Part shown: positions 34,482 to 46,641 of the stretch, in pieces
How the letters are laid out: each line of letters starts with the position of its first letter
Numbering within the stretch: the first letter of the stretch is position 1
Assembly (NCBI GenBank): GCA_021307315.1
Contig: JAJSPD010000002.1
Location: 558,001 to 622,000 of the forward strand
Direction: 5' to 3'
Origin: Bisporella sp. PMI_857
Taxonomy: Eukaryota; Ascomycota; Leotiomycetes; Helotiales; Helotiaceae
DNA: 64,000 nt
Notes under the pieces: generated by a model
Seen by the model: only the letters and a program-made list of their open reading frames with translations
Database searches by the model: none
Told to the model about the DNA's origin: nothing
Made by a program: the position numbers and the translations under genes

Positions 34482-36011
34482 ATGCCTGATATTGATCCAG
34501 CGGCCCTCAGCAGGCCCATCATATCAACGACCCCTATATTACCTCCTAAGTCAATTGCTTCATTAGCAGCCAGTGCGCCAAAGGTTTCTAAAGCCGTTGT
34601 CATTCCCGCGCGAATTGACCTCGAGCCATTGTACACAGCCTTGAAATTTGCGATAGGCGAACATTGGGCAACGTATAAAGAATGCATCAGTCTTTTTGTA
34701 ATGGGTATTTATATCTCCTCCCTGCAAAGCGATATCGAGTAGAAAGCCTAGGAGGTTTGTTACACTTGCTGATTCCAACTCTAGGTCAGCTGAATCAGGC
34801 CGAGCTCTCCACAAGAATCGATGGCTTCATAATCACAGCTACGGGTGAAATAGAGCGTTTGCACAACCAGCTCATTGCTGCCATTTACGCAAATGTCACT
34901 CGAGAAATGCCCGATCAGGGCGTCGCTAGCTGGGTCAGTGCAAATGATAAGCCAACTACGGGGGCTGGGAGTAAACCTGTCAGTGGGGATGCAGCAGAAC
35001 AAAGGCTCAAGATAGAGGTCATGCAATTACCAGCCAGAGACAGAAGGAGAGTGAAAGATCTAAGTCAGAACGATGTAGGAATATCTTCTACAGGATATTA
35101 CGCGCATGCTAATATAAGTCGTGCTTAGTTTGACCCGTACAATGCACTGTCCAACTTATTCTCGGATGTTCGAAGGCCAAAGGCTTTTCGACCTCAAGAC
35201 GAGTCTGTGCTTTTAAGCGCTGGTGGTCTCAGTCAAACGAGAAGTATTTCTATCATGTCGGAATTATCCGCTTAGTGCTAACAGTTTCCTAGATTGGGAC
35301 CTTGAGATCCGAAAGAGATATGCGCAGCCACTGGCTTCCGAGTCCGGAGAATTTCCGGATACATCAATTATAGAGAGCAGAATGCTGCCTATTTGTTATG
35401 AGACGGGCCTAGTTTCCGGCCACGTACCGGACGCAGCACATTTCATGTCGGTGGCTACAGAAACGTTCATAAAGGAGGTGCTTTCTGCTATCTTCAGCAG
35501 GACACGAAGCAACGGCCCGGGGTTTGCCGGCAGTGCCGGAACTGGTGGTGGAGCATCGTGGATTCAAACGCACAAATACCGAGTTCAGCTTGAACGGGAG
35601 GAAGAAGCCTTCTCACGAGGTGAAATACAACGAGACAAAAATGGGCTGCTCCCTATAGAAGCACGAGCTGCCAGCGAACGAGGGCCGTTGGGAATGGCGG
35701 ATGTCCGGCTCGCGCTCGAGATGGGTGACTGTAATCTTGGACAGATGCAGGTGGTCGTCCAACAGATCATGTTTGGATATCAAGAAGGTGAATTGGAGGC
35801 ATGGGACGAGTACATGTGGACCAGGGGCCGTAGTTATCAAGTAGGACACATTGTCGGCGAAGATGTTGATGGGGATACTCTAATGGGTGGTATGAATGGC
35901 ACTAATGGACTCAACGGCCAGCATGAAGAGGATGACGACTGGGGATGGGAGGGCGCCGAGGATGATGATCGGGCAGGATTGGACAGCCTCCTGGATTCAT
36001 GTCTCGCTTGA
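34482..36011 (+). CDS. HFI1: SAGA subunit Hfi1/Ada1 (SAGA-Tad1 family)
   Basis: Four exons (34482-34704, 34785-35074, 35129-35243, 35293-36011) join to 448 residues. After a short N-terminus comes the SAGA-Tad1 region: [20 protein letters not shown] and [16 protein letters not shown] across the first intron. [20 protein letters not shown] follows, then [23 protein letters not shown], and the histone-fold-like part with [20 protein letters not shown] and [19 protein letters not shown]. The C-terminus is acidic ([15 protein letters not shown]). Hfi1/Ada1 is a structural, histone-fold subunit of the SAGA co-activator complex in the nucleus. Exon junctions restore conserved sequence without stops. 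Confidence 0.9.
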
Positions 36012-36492
36012 TCAAATCGGGTTTCCCGTTGATTTGTGCTCTATGGACGGCGTCTAGGTAGGACTTGTCAGCATTTGCATCATGGATGGAGTAAAGGGAA
36101 TCGTGCATTTGATAAATGTATCATAAGGGAACAAAAGGCGCAAAGACGGTGGCATCAGTGTTAGGATTTTGTGGAACGATACCCCGGTTTGCTGAATACG
36201 TTACACGACGAAATGTAAATATAGAAATGCTGATTTCCCCCCCAAAATCATTTGCTGCTCTTCTCATTCTTCCTACTGTTCTTGAGCGACTCAGAACACA
36301 TGGCAGGCATCAACTTGCCGGCCCGCAACATAGTTCTTGGCAGCTTCAGACCGCAGCCTTGTAGGAGGGGTCCATATTCTGTCAGCCTGGAAACGCCTCG
36401 TTTCCTATATAAACAAACATTTAAGCTTTCAACACAGACAACTCTCTCTCCACTCGTTCCAAAAGACTGAATGCATTTGCGTACAATCCGAA
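36012..36492. other. Intergenic (AIP1 promoter)
   Basis: No supported gene; TTTCCTATATAAAC (about 36400) is a TATA-like element some 90 bases before the AIP1 start. Confidence 0.45.
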
Positions 36493-38534
36493 ATGTCGAT
36501 TGTTATTGACAAAATCCTTGCCGCTCAGCCTACCACAGAGCGTGGCCGTCCAACACAGTTGAGTAGTGACCCCAAGGGAGAACGTATTGCATATGCAGTA
36601 AGTTTTCTGGGCATGAATACTTTGGACATCTGCTAAACTTCTCAGTCTGGCAAATCTGTTTTCTTGCGGTCAATAGATGACCCTTCGATCAGCAAACAGT
36701 ACAATAACCATACCAATACTACTACTGTTGCCAGGTTCTCCCCTTCTGGATATTATGTGGCTTCTGGAGATGCCTCCGGCATTGTGATGGTTTGGGATGC
36801 TGTCGAGGGCATCAATACAAAGGGCACATATCCAATCATCTCGGGTCGTATTAATGATATTGCTTGGGATGGAGATTCTCAACGCATCATTGCCATTGGA
36901 GATGGACGTCAAAGCTTTGGTCGTTGTATAACTGCTGACAGTGGTAACTCGTGCGGAGAGATCAGTGGCCACTCGAAAGCTATCAATAATGTTGCAATTC
37001 GTCAACAACGACCCTTACGAGCTGCCACTGTTAGCGACGATAGCAGTCTGGTGTTCATGCATGGAGCTCCCTTCAAATATAACTCAAAACTCGGTGGCCT
37101 ACACAAAGGATACATTTATGGAGTTGGGTTCTCCCCAGATGGTAACCATCTGGTAAGTGTGGGTGCAGATCGCATAATACAGCTCTATGATGGAAAAACA
37201 GGCGAGGCTACGGCTCAAATAGGTCAAGGAGAACACACTGGAAGCATCTTTGGCGTGTCGTGGTCTAAGGACTCAAAGCGTTTTGTCACGGCAAGCGCAG
37301 ATCAAACAGTCAAGGTATGGGATGTAGAAGCTGGCAAGGCAGTTCAGAGCTGGAAGTTTGGAGGAGACAACGTCAGCATTTCTGACCATCAAGTAGGTGT
37401 TGTATGGCCTACAGGTCGCAGCGATGGCTTGATCGTCAGTTTGAATCTAGATGGAGACCTCAATTACCTGGTTGAAGGCACCCCAAAGCCTACAAAGGTT
37501 GTTCAAGGACATAACAAGGCCATTTCAGCTTTAGGCTCTGGAGTTACTGCAAAGGGTCAGACTTTTTGGACTGGCAGTTATGAGGGTAGAGTCATATCTT
37601 GGGATTATGAGTCTGGACTTGGCTCTCATGTAGAAGGATCTTCACACACGAATCAATTGTCTGCATTCAATGCTACGAAAGATCGTGTGTATAGCGTCGC
37701 TTGGGATGACACCTTGCGCATCGCAGACACAGCTGGAAATACCTTCATTGGAGAAGCTACCAAACTGACCGCACAGCCAAAGGGAATGGCATCTGCCAAG
37801 TAAGCATATCTCCATGTCTTAAAAAACCCCTAACAAAGTATCTTCATACATTGATTCGCCCTATTATTTGTACATCCACTAACCTCACTTAATTCCATAT
37901 AGTGGTCGAACTTTCGTTGCAACTGCAAAGAGCATTGATATATTCTCTGAAGATAAACTTGTTGATTCGGTTCCGATGACAGATGTCACAGCAACGGCGA
38001 TCGCCGCTTCAGGCTCTATGGTAGCTGTTGGAAACGACAAACACAAGGTCGAGATCTATTCTGTTGGTTCTGACAATAAGTTCCGACTGACTGAGGAGTT
38101 ACAAGATTCTACAGATAGTAAGTAACTTCAATTTTATCTGGGTAGGCCGGACAGGGCATTTTCTAATACTATGAAACGCAGTGATTACGGCCCTTTCCTT
38201 CTCCCAAGATGGTGGTGCGCTAGCTGTAGGTAATTCGAAGGGGAAGATCAGAGTTTATAACACAGCTACTTGGGACACAAAAACAGATCGTTGGTCGGCT
38301 CACACAGCCAGAGTCATGAGCATTGCGTGGAACACGGCGGGGACGCATGCTGTCAGTGGTAGTCTCGATACATATGTCTATGTTTGGAGCTTGAAGAACC
38401 CTGGAAAGAGGATCAAGGGAAATCAAGTACACAAGGATGGCTGCTTTGGTGTTGCGTGGGTTGATGGTGATAAAAAGGTTGCTAGCACTGGTGGCGATGC
38501 AACCGTGAAGATTTGGAATGTAACGCTGGAATAG
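36493..38534 (+). CDS. AIP1: Actin-interacting protein 1 (Aip1), WD40
   Basis: Four exons (36493-36597, 36646-37799, 37903-38117, 38182-38534) join to 608 residues, the normal size of Aip1. WD40 repeats run through the whole protein in the two-propeller arrangement, for example ARFSPSGYYVASGDASGIVM, GVGFSPDGNHLVSVGADRII, GVSWSKDSKRFVTASADQTV, SIAWNTAGTHAVSGSLDTYV and a final GGDATVKIWNV. N-terminal LAAQPTTERGRPTQLSSDPK is characteristic of Aip1. It enhances cofilin-driven actin filament disassembly at cortical actin patches. Short introns split near codons that keep the propeller strands intact. Confidence 0.95.
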
Positions 38535-39487
38535 ACCTCGCCTTATTCATGTGTATGACAAGGAAATGGGATCTATAGATGTGTAAATTAGCGAGCCTGG
38601 AATGCTGCTTGCTACGAATTAACGGCTGAATGAATACCAGACGACTATTGCTGTCACTTTTTGCCTCTTTCTTCTCTAGCGGAACTACAATACGTGAGTG
38701 GTATTGATTAATCAAGTTGACAACGGAGGAACATAGCATGACCATGAAATGTTGATACCCTCAGAGCACGGACATGAGCAAGATACCATAATGAACATGT
38801 CGGCATAGACTAGCGGACCACCGACCTATTGTGGAGAGAAACTTTAGGTTAACTTCGTTCAGTTCATTTAGAACTCAAGAGTACGCCGTTTTAAAGCCCG
38901 CACAGTGTAGAGTATCTCCAAAGCCATTCCTCAACTTTCGCATCGCCCTTGATTGATGGTTGATCACATCGGATGTATGACAAAGTAAGCAACCCCTGAC
39001 CAGATCCGCCGCCCACCTCGTCATCACACATCTAGAGGCGCTAGGGTCTAAAAGCTGGCACAGCCAAACATCGAAGCGAGAAATACGCAACCAACTTCAT
39101 CTTCACTTGAAACAAAGGAACTCATTGGCCAGCATTCAAAGATAGACAACGGTCGCCGCCCACCAAGCTCCCTTGCACAGACACCAGAACAATGGAAGCG
39201 TCTTTAAAGAATGAGATAAGAATACCCCTGCTGGTGTGGGACATGGGAGTGGAACAGGTTATGGACAAACGGTTTCCATATATGTCACAAAGACGTTGGA
39301 CTCTTTGACAATGCTATTTACTGTTATTGTGATTCATTGAGTCCTTATCGTTTACTGAGACAATATTTTTGTTTTGTTATAAAACATTGCCAATTGACTT
39401 GTGACAGGCTCGTATATTGTAATTCTGGTTGATACTTTACTACAAGTCGCCTGTTTATCAACTTGTCGCAAAAGGAAACATCCCGCC
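38535..39487. other. Intergenic, about 950 bases
   Basis: No supported gene on either strand. It should hold the AIP1 terminator and the promoter of the membrane protein that follows. Confidence 0.45.
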
Positions 39488-40626
39488 ATGACACGATCAA
39501 ATACAATGCCAATACAATCAGAGAAGGGATATGAGGCGTCAATGAGGTCGAAGAAACTCGATCGCAGTAACACGGTTCAAGCTCCGCCTGCAACAAAACA
39601 CCATCTTCCACTTCACATACCACATCCACACAATCCATTTCACAAGACTGAGAACAATGTTACTCCTACGTCTAGCCATGCGCCTAAACCACGTCCTGGT
39701 CTTCCCACGAGGCAAAATAGTGTGCAAACGCGATATATTAATATGCTCCTAGACCTAGATACGATCCCAAGGCTACATAACATATACGCGTCGTTTTTCA
39801 CTTGGTAAGTGCATCCTTACCTTTTATTGATGAAGTTCGGAGACTCGTGGGTAAACGGCCTCTGCTAAAGTTAGATGATCTTCGAAAATCATATCAACCT
39901 TCCCCAAAACATATGATAACACTGCTTACCTGAAACACGTAGGATCCTCCTCGCAGGTTTCGTGATCTTCCCCGGGACGTTCACCACCATCAGCAGGCGC
40001 TTAGACAAGGAAGACGGCAGCGCAAGCGAATTCTTCGACCATGTCAAGCACGTCCCGCTCTTATACATCGCCGCCTTCTGCAGCGGTATAGGTGGGGCGG
40101 GCATGCTCTGGCTCTGGTTCCGCTGGCGCGCTAACTTTGTCTGGCTTCTGAACCGCATCTTCCTCCCCGGCTGCCTTAACTCACTGGCAGGCCTTATCTC
40201 TACTTTGGTCAATGTGTACTCACAGCAGGATGGTAAATGGTCCGTCACTGCTTGGGTTACAGCAGTTGTGACGGGGGGATGTATGGTCATTACTGGTGTG
40301 CTGTTCGCGCTATATAATTTCTGGATTCTCGAGAAGGTGAGGAGAAGTCATGGGCGGGATATGGAAGCTGATCGGCATGAGGGCGAAGGGTTGGTCGAAA
40401 AGATCGAACGGTATAGTGCTTCTCGTTTCCCCCTATGTTGGTTATGGGTCTCATTTTGTTTGCAAGGGAGGGAGGTGCGGTTTTTGATTTGATATTCTTT
40501 GGAGAGATCTCTCATCTCATTTTATCCCATTTCCTTGTACCAATTGGCACTTTGGTATTGGACATCTACTAACAGTCCAACAGGAAAGCACATGAGCCTG
40601 CGTTGGAACCAGGCAGCGTGGTATGA
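39488..40626 (+). CDS. Hypothetical four-helix membrane protein
   Basis: Three exons (39488-39804, 39943-40410, 40584-40626) join to 275 residues. The last, 14-codon exon is supported by a CTACTAACAG branch site and a CAG acceptor; without the splice the frame would end at 40492 with an unlikely tail. Residues 1-90 are basic, Pro/His-rich and probably cytoplasmic. Four hydrophobic segments follow: ILLAGFVIFPGTFTTI, PLLYIAAFCSGIGGAGMLWL, LNSLAGLISTLVNVYS and AVVTGGCMVITGVLFALYNF. A charged C-terminal tail ends the protein. I know of similar uncharacterised fungal proteins but no function. Confidence 0.75.
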
Positions 40627-40798
40627 TATTCTGGCGAATGACACGAGTGATACGAAATGCGATGTGAAAAAGTAGAAATCTCTGATTCAGCGAGCGGAAT
40701 ATACACCTTTTGAACATTTCGGTACTTCTAGCGACTGATTAGTCTTTTTCACAAAAGTCTTTTGTACTTGGTGCCGATCTTGCATTAGCTATATTTTC

Positions 40799-41662
40799 CT
40801 AGTGCTCTGTGATACCTCCATCGGCGACTAGTTCCGTGCCTGTGATATACTGGCCTCTTTGCTTGTCAATAAGAGTGCTGCATTTGCAACATCCCAAGCC
40901 GTGCCCATGCAAATGATGGGCGCTTACTCGTTTCTCGTCTTTACAAAGCCCTTGTAATCTCCACCGGATTTGTCTACAGGCATATTTGCTAGTGGCGTGT
41001 TAATGAGCCTGGGAATAACAGTGTTTATGCTCACATTCTGCTCTGCATAGATTACAGCCGTCATACGAGTGAATGAGAGCAGCGCAACTTTTGCAGTCGA
41101 ATAAGCAACTTGTGGCTTACCAATACAACGCAATCCGAGGATTGAACTGATATTCACGATGGTATCAGCGCCTTGCTTCTCCATGATTCGTAGGATAAGA
41201 TGAATAGTGAGATACACGGATTTTAGATTCACGTCTATTTAAGTATCCTATGTGCTTTCGGGCATGGAAGCTAGATCACCAGGTTCGGATCTTCCAACAT
41301 TGTTGACTAGAATGTCGATGCGACCGCTCTCAGCTATACATGCGTCGACAAATGATCTCAGCGATGCAGAAGAGGGAAGGTCTGCTCGCGTTAGACTTAT
41401 GCTAGCTGCAGGCGAATCGACGAGGATGATAGATTTGGAATTCTCGGCTGATGGAAGAGAAAGCTCGCAGCCAAGTATTGTGGCTCCTTGTCGAGCAAAT
41501 AATTACCGGCATTAGCCCACTATTCAGCAACCATCTGAGCACAGTCGGTTGTGAATAGTCTAGAAAAGTGCTTACAGCTAGCAATTGCCAGGCCGTTCCC
41601 CCAACCCTCTCGGATGCAACCGATGCCCCTGATGTAGACCACTTTCCTGTCAGGTTGTGCAT
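40799..41662 (-). pseudogene. Short-chain dehydrogenase/reductase, inactivated by stops and frame shifts
   Basis: The whole SDR layout is visible on the minus strand: MHNLTGK start (41662), GIGxxREGWGNGLAIA (TGxxxGxG region), ARQGATILGCELS, GRIDILVNNVG, NISSILGLRCIGKPQVAYST followed by AK (catalytic Ser/YxxxK in YSTAK), VNTVIPRLINTPL, MGTAWDVANAALLL and RGQYITGTELVADGGIT. It is broken by a one-base loss after LTGK, an in-frame TAG (41250-41248) where relatives have Trp, TAA (41241-41239) at a polar position before IDVNLKSVYL, TAA (40926-40924) after KTRNE where relatives have Gln, and a frame change before RGQYITG. The stops fit TGG-to-TAG and CAA-to-TAA transitions. An intron with a donor GTAAGC after AIAS is also recognisable. 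Confidence 0.85.
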
Positions 41663-41897
41663 CTTAAGATTTCTGAGTGATGCTTGGACAGCCGATATGT
41701 CGAACGGTAATTCATGAAATGGGAAATATTTGCAACCCGAAAATTGGTAGCTGGATGACGACTTTTTGGATGGTTGGGGGAAAGTGGAGCATCTCCTCGA
41801 CAAAGACAACCATTGCTCTCTCCTTTAGATCCCAAGTAAACGCCAGTGTTATACAAACCGTGTCATAAATCATATACATCATCGGAGTTCGTGCCAT

Positions 41898-43643
41898 TCA
41901 TGGCATTTTGACCATCAAAATATCCAGCATACCCTTCATTCGGCAGGCATCTTGTGATCGTTCGACCTCTCTTTTCACTCTTCGGTGAAGCAATCGGACC
42001 AACGTTCCTAAATCTTGTGAGCTTCCAACATGCTCTGAATATAGATCCAGGAGAACAAGGGCGACATCAGCGCAGATTACGACATATCTCGGGTCTGTGA
42101 TGTGTTTGATGACCCATTTGAAAATAGGCTGGACAGAGGATTCGTCTCGATTTTGGAGTGCTAGTCTTAGTGCTGATCGATGCCTAATTTCAGTGAGAAC
42201 ACTTAGGACCTACTGAGATTAGCAAATAGCAACAAGGTGAATTGACATGTAGTCATACTGTTACAGATGATAAATTTTGCGCGAGAACCTGGGATCGTTA
42301 GTCAGTATTAGGACGACAGGGTCCGAGATCTCTTCAACATACCAAGTCTAGTGCATTTGCATAATGTCCTTGTCGAAGAGAACCTTCCCAAGGTGTTGAC
42401 TTCTTTGCTTTGCGATCATTGCCCTCGATTATCACATCCGCGCCCTCTCCTAAGAAGTCCAATCCTCTAAGCTTTTTCTCAACTCCTTTTGTCCGTTTTT
42501 TGTTCTTTTTATCATACTCGTCGAGAGTTCCATCTATAAGTGCCTATACTTACAGATTAGAAAGTTATCTTAAAATAAAACATGACTTACCTGCATTTCC
42601 TTTACTCGCTCCCTTTCTTTAACTTTCTGCTGCCCTGATAGTTTTGTCCGAATTGATAGGACCCCAGAAGACATGCCTACAACCACATGCTTGTCCTCCT
42701 TCTTCGCACCAGAGCTGATGACATTGACTGACAATATTGGCGATGGATACTTCGATCCAGCAACTACATTCCATCCTGATGTTTCAAATATTTTCACATG
42801 GCCATCCAAACCTCCGCTTACAAGCCTTGTGCCATTCGAGGCAAGGCATAGCGAGGTGACAGTCTTCTGGTGGTTCTTCAGGAGCTGAAGAGGTTTGCCA
42901 GCGACTAAGTCCAGGACTGAGATCTGATTGTCGGCGGCAGCCAATACCTGAGTGCCCGATGGCATCGCCAGAACTGCCTCCACCGGTGTTGCATGCTTAA
43001 AAGTCATGGCAGCTTTGCTTGGTTGTCTGGAATCCCAGAGACGGACTGTCTCATCATATGAACCCGTCAGCACCATGTTTGACATTGTCCCTGGTAAAAA
43101 TACACCACTCCTCACATAATCACTATGCCCAACAAACGTTGTTTGACTTTTTTGACTCGGCAGATCCCATAGCCTAACCGTCCGATCGTCACTCGCGCTC
43201 ATAATTGTTGTCAAGTGTGTAGGAGAAAACTTTGTCGTCCATACTGGCTGTTTATGCTCGTCCCATGTTTTTAGAATTGCTCTTGAATTGACATCAAAAA
43301 CTTGTATCTTCCCCGAGTCATCTCCTGCTACCATAACACGACCATCACGTCGAATCTCGCCGCTGTGAGCGATGTCTGAAAAGCGGGTGAAGGTCTTTAA
43401 AACCTTTCTCGTTCTTATCGAATACACCTGCACCCTTGTACCAGTTGTAATTGCGAAGTAGTCATTGTTCGAAGGATGTATGGCGTTGTTCGACGAGGGA
43501 GGGAAGGAGATGTGCGTAACGGGCGATTGCGAAGCAACATTTTGAGGTGTCTTGAATGTCTTCCAATAACGCTGTTCGGGAGTTATTGGTGATGGTCCCT
43601 GCGGGAGCTTCTCGACCTGATGCTTGGGCACCTGGAAAGCCAT
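41898..43643 (-). CDS. UTP15: U3 snoRNP protein Utp15 (WD40)
   Basis: Four exons (42591-43643, 42343-42543, 42259-42288, 41898-42209) join to 531 residues, close to the yeast protein. Introns are 47, 54 and 49 bases; exon 3 has just 30 bases. The WD40 propeller begins after QRYWKTFKTPQNVASQSPVT and includes KVLKTFTRFSDIAHSGEIRR, DGRVMVAGDDSGKIQVFDV, IMSASDDRTVRLWDLPS, VLTGSYDETVRLWDSR and LVSGGLDGHVKIFE. The C-terminal UTP15 domain follows: GHYANALDLVLAQ, then VLSVLTEIRHRSALRLALQN, and HVGSSQDLGTLVRLLHRRVK. It is part of the tUTP/UTP-A subcomplex of the small-subunit processome in the nucleolus. Confidence 0.94.
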
Positions 43644-43995
43644 TGGCGTAAGTGTTGAAGAGCAGTAAATGCTGCAATGGAATATCGACCAGATGGTGGA
43701 GATATCAAAAAATTAAATGCAGAGTCGGCTGTTTATGTTTTTTTTCCCGTGACCGCTAAGCCTGAGTGGGTGAAGTGTCGGTTAGAAATACCCGGATCAT
43801 TTTGAGCGGGAATGAACAATCTCTCTCATCCTCCCTCAAATCAAATCTCACACGTTGATAGTGACCATCAACCTCCTTATTGGCGTCAAAGAGATTCGTT
43901 AATGTGCTCAAGGTTAAGATGATCTGGGACAATAGCTCCATTCTAGCAGATCTATTCCACTGGCTCGACCGTTCTTATTACAGTAGCTTTGCAAA

Positions 43996-45777
43996 ATGAA
44001 GGACACCACAGCGCAAGTACCTCTGTGGCGCCTCCGAATATCTACTGATCCTATTTCAGAAATCTTCACAAGGTCGCCGCAGGTCACTTGAAAAAGACTC
44101 CTTCTAAGAAGACAGACCAACTTTTCATTGCCTTACTCCCGCCACATAAGCAACCTAGAAGCTGTCTTGCAGAAGACTTTCTGTGGCTATTAGTCGATAG
44201 GGTGGGTGATATGAACCCAAATTTCATATACATGGTCTTCCGGTGGCTAATTTTAATAGCAAAGAACAATCGGTACAGTCACGAGATGGTTTGAACGTGA
44301 GACCGGGTTTGCTGCACGATTGATATACCGCGATGACTATCTTTCAGAAGATGTCCGTCTTCGTACTCTTAACCACTTCAAAGATGATTTAGTAGTATTT
44401 TGGGCCGAATTGCTGCCTTCAGCTCCTTCCAAACCTCCGTCATCCTCGGACCAGAGGACTTCTTTCAATGCTACTACGCCTACAGCTTCACTACAACCAC
44501 AGGGCATGGACCTTACATTAGTGAATCATTCCGTGAAAGGATCTGCCGAGAATTTGACTGGTCCAACTGCTTCTGCTCCATCATTATCCTCAGCAAAGAT
44601 AACTACCTCATTCAAATTCATGTACCCAGAAGCTCTACCTGTACCGGAGGGAGTGGATAATGCCGAGTGGAACAAGGCATACGTGGCTGCTAATGTCAGT
44701 TTTTACTCAAAGAATGGCAAAAGCGCTGCGGCAGCAAAAACTTATCGTCTCAGTGGCGATACATATAAACTCGCACTTGTCAAACTCGCCGAGAGAAGAC
44801 GATTAAAGGGTAACGAGGCACAAATTGTAAACAGCAAGGAACATCCATCACAAATTAACAAAGGGGGGGCTTTCGGGCATGCGCCAGCGGGAAAGGGCGA
44901 TGGTAAATTATCTCAAGGCCATCATGAACCACCTCAAGCCATAACACTATTGAATAGCAACGTTATAGTACCTACACAACCGAATGAGGATGAACTCTTC
45001 GACACATCATCTCAAGCACGCAAAGAGGCCACCGACAATAGGGATAGCCTGTCAACATCATATCGCATCACGACATTAGAATCGACCAAGGTCGCGTATA
45101 GTGATAGCGAGTTGCCACTAGTTGAACCTGATCTAGCATCATCTCTCAAATCTCAAACAAGAGTAACAGCAAACAAGATCAAAGGAGTTAATCCATACAA
45201 TATCGATGGCGTTTGGATTGATCTACTATTTTTTCAGCAAAATCAATATATTACAGGCATCCCAGATCGAGCATCTAGGTTCTGTCTAAGCGACGCTATC
45301 GCTAGTGAATTCAAAGAAAGCGTTCTCCGTGGCCAGCTCAATCCACATCACTTGGCATGGGATCAATTCCTGATGTGTGTCAAGGTAGCAGGTTATCCGA
45401 ATCTAGATATCCATAAGTTTGAATTTGGATATATCGCAGATATTGAAGTTGGAGGAACACCTAAACAGTACGCTATGAGAATCAATTGTGTAACGACATT
45501 TCAGACCATGCTCTTCGAACACTTTGCTTCAAAGCCTCTCGACAGTCCCATCAAGCTTTATATTTACTCCCCACCTGGGAATCCAAGTCCGTTTGGCAAA
45601 GATATTGAAGATCCAATACGCCAACAGACAGCAATACCTTTATTGGCTGCAAAGGCTAGGACGGACACAGCGTTCAGAGCACTTATGCGGCGAGTATCAA
45701 GTGGCAAAGCTTCTACAGCTGATGAGGCGCATTTTCAAATGGAAATCGAAGAATTGACTCGTTCCCACAGGGAATGA
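43996..45777 (+). CDS. Orphan protein, no recognised domain; 5' end uncertain
   Basis: The coding evidence is strongest from 44085 on. A reading KKTPSKKTDQLFIALLPPHK … LAEDFLWLLVDR joins, by removal of a 57-base GT-AG intron (about 44201-44258), to QRTIGTVTRWFERETGFAAR and LIYRDDYLSEDVRLRTLNHF and stays open to TGA at 45775. The first exon is unresolved: ATG at 43996 reads MKDTTAQVPLWRLRIS but cannot be joined cleanly. The middle (residues ~60-300) is Ser/Thr/Pro-rich and probably disordered; the last ~190 residues look folded (GVWIDLLFFQQNQYITGIPD, LDIHKFEFGYIADIEVGG). I recognise no family. Confidence 0.5.
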
Positions 45778-46641
45778 CAGCTCTTTGCAATATTATCCTA
45801 CATGCGAATAAGACCTCTCATCATGAAGTCTTGGCCATTTTATCTCAGTAAGTATCTTTCTACTTGTTTTGTTAGTTCGTATCTTGTCGACTATAATTGA
45901 ACTTTAGCTTTCTCCGTTATCCTCCGGTTGTTTAGAGAAAGTTTGTTATAATTACAATCCGAAGTATAGTTTACTTCTCACAAGTTCAAACGCTTTCAGG
46001 AATGTGGAATGCATGGCTGTGATGGAACATTCATTTTCCAGACAAGTTCCAAATAAAGCCACAAAGTAACACAGGGAACTGCTCATTTTATACCCTTCGC
46101 GCTGACGATGATCATCAGTTGCTAAGTTTAGTTTACCGGTAGAGCTCAATGTTTCATAATGTGTGGCCTATTCGATTAGACTCTCGAAACGATGGTTCCT
46201 GCCATATTTTGGCTAATCTTGAAGATCTCCGGGGCCAGGCAGAATTTGGTACATCGCTGGCTCTATAGAGAGCTCTGCTTTACTACAAATAGAATTCTAG
46301 GCATGTTTAAAATCAGTATTGCTGCCAAATCATCCTCACCAGCTTTCGGTTACCATATAAGCCTTCTTAAAAAGTGCCGAGCAACCGGTGACATGGATGC
46401 ATTATTCTCATATGCCGAATCGTGGGGTATGAATACCTTCGATTTTGCCCAGAGGCTAAAACACGAGCCCCCATACTTTTTTGATGAAGAATATATTCTT
46501 CTTGCCTCTTCTCCTCAGGTTATATATCTATAGAGTATATAAGTTTAGAGAGGCTGCCGTGGCCCTTAAGGATGGTTGTGCATTTCAAATTACATCCTCA
46601 CCAGTCCTCACCAGAAATTAAACAAGAAAACTATATTTAAC
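45778..46641. other. Intergenic with an unassigned open frame (46192-46533)
   Basis: A plus-strand frame of 113 codons reads LVHRWLYRELCFTTNRILG and later RATGDMDALFSYAESWGMNT. It could be a remnant of a gene, but I see no domain. The rest shows nothing. TATATA-rich sequence around 46525-46545 may be the promoter of the next gene. Confidence 0.35.

Noticed and set aside
43756..43941. 61-codon minus-strand frame upstream of UTP15
   Set aside because: Short, no features, and it overlaps the likely UTP15 promoter.
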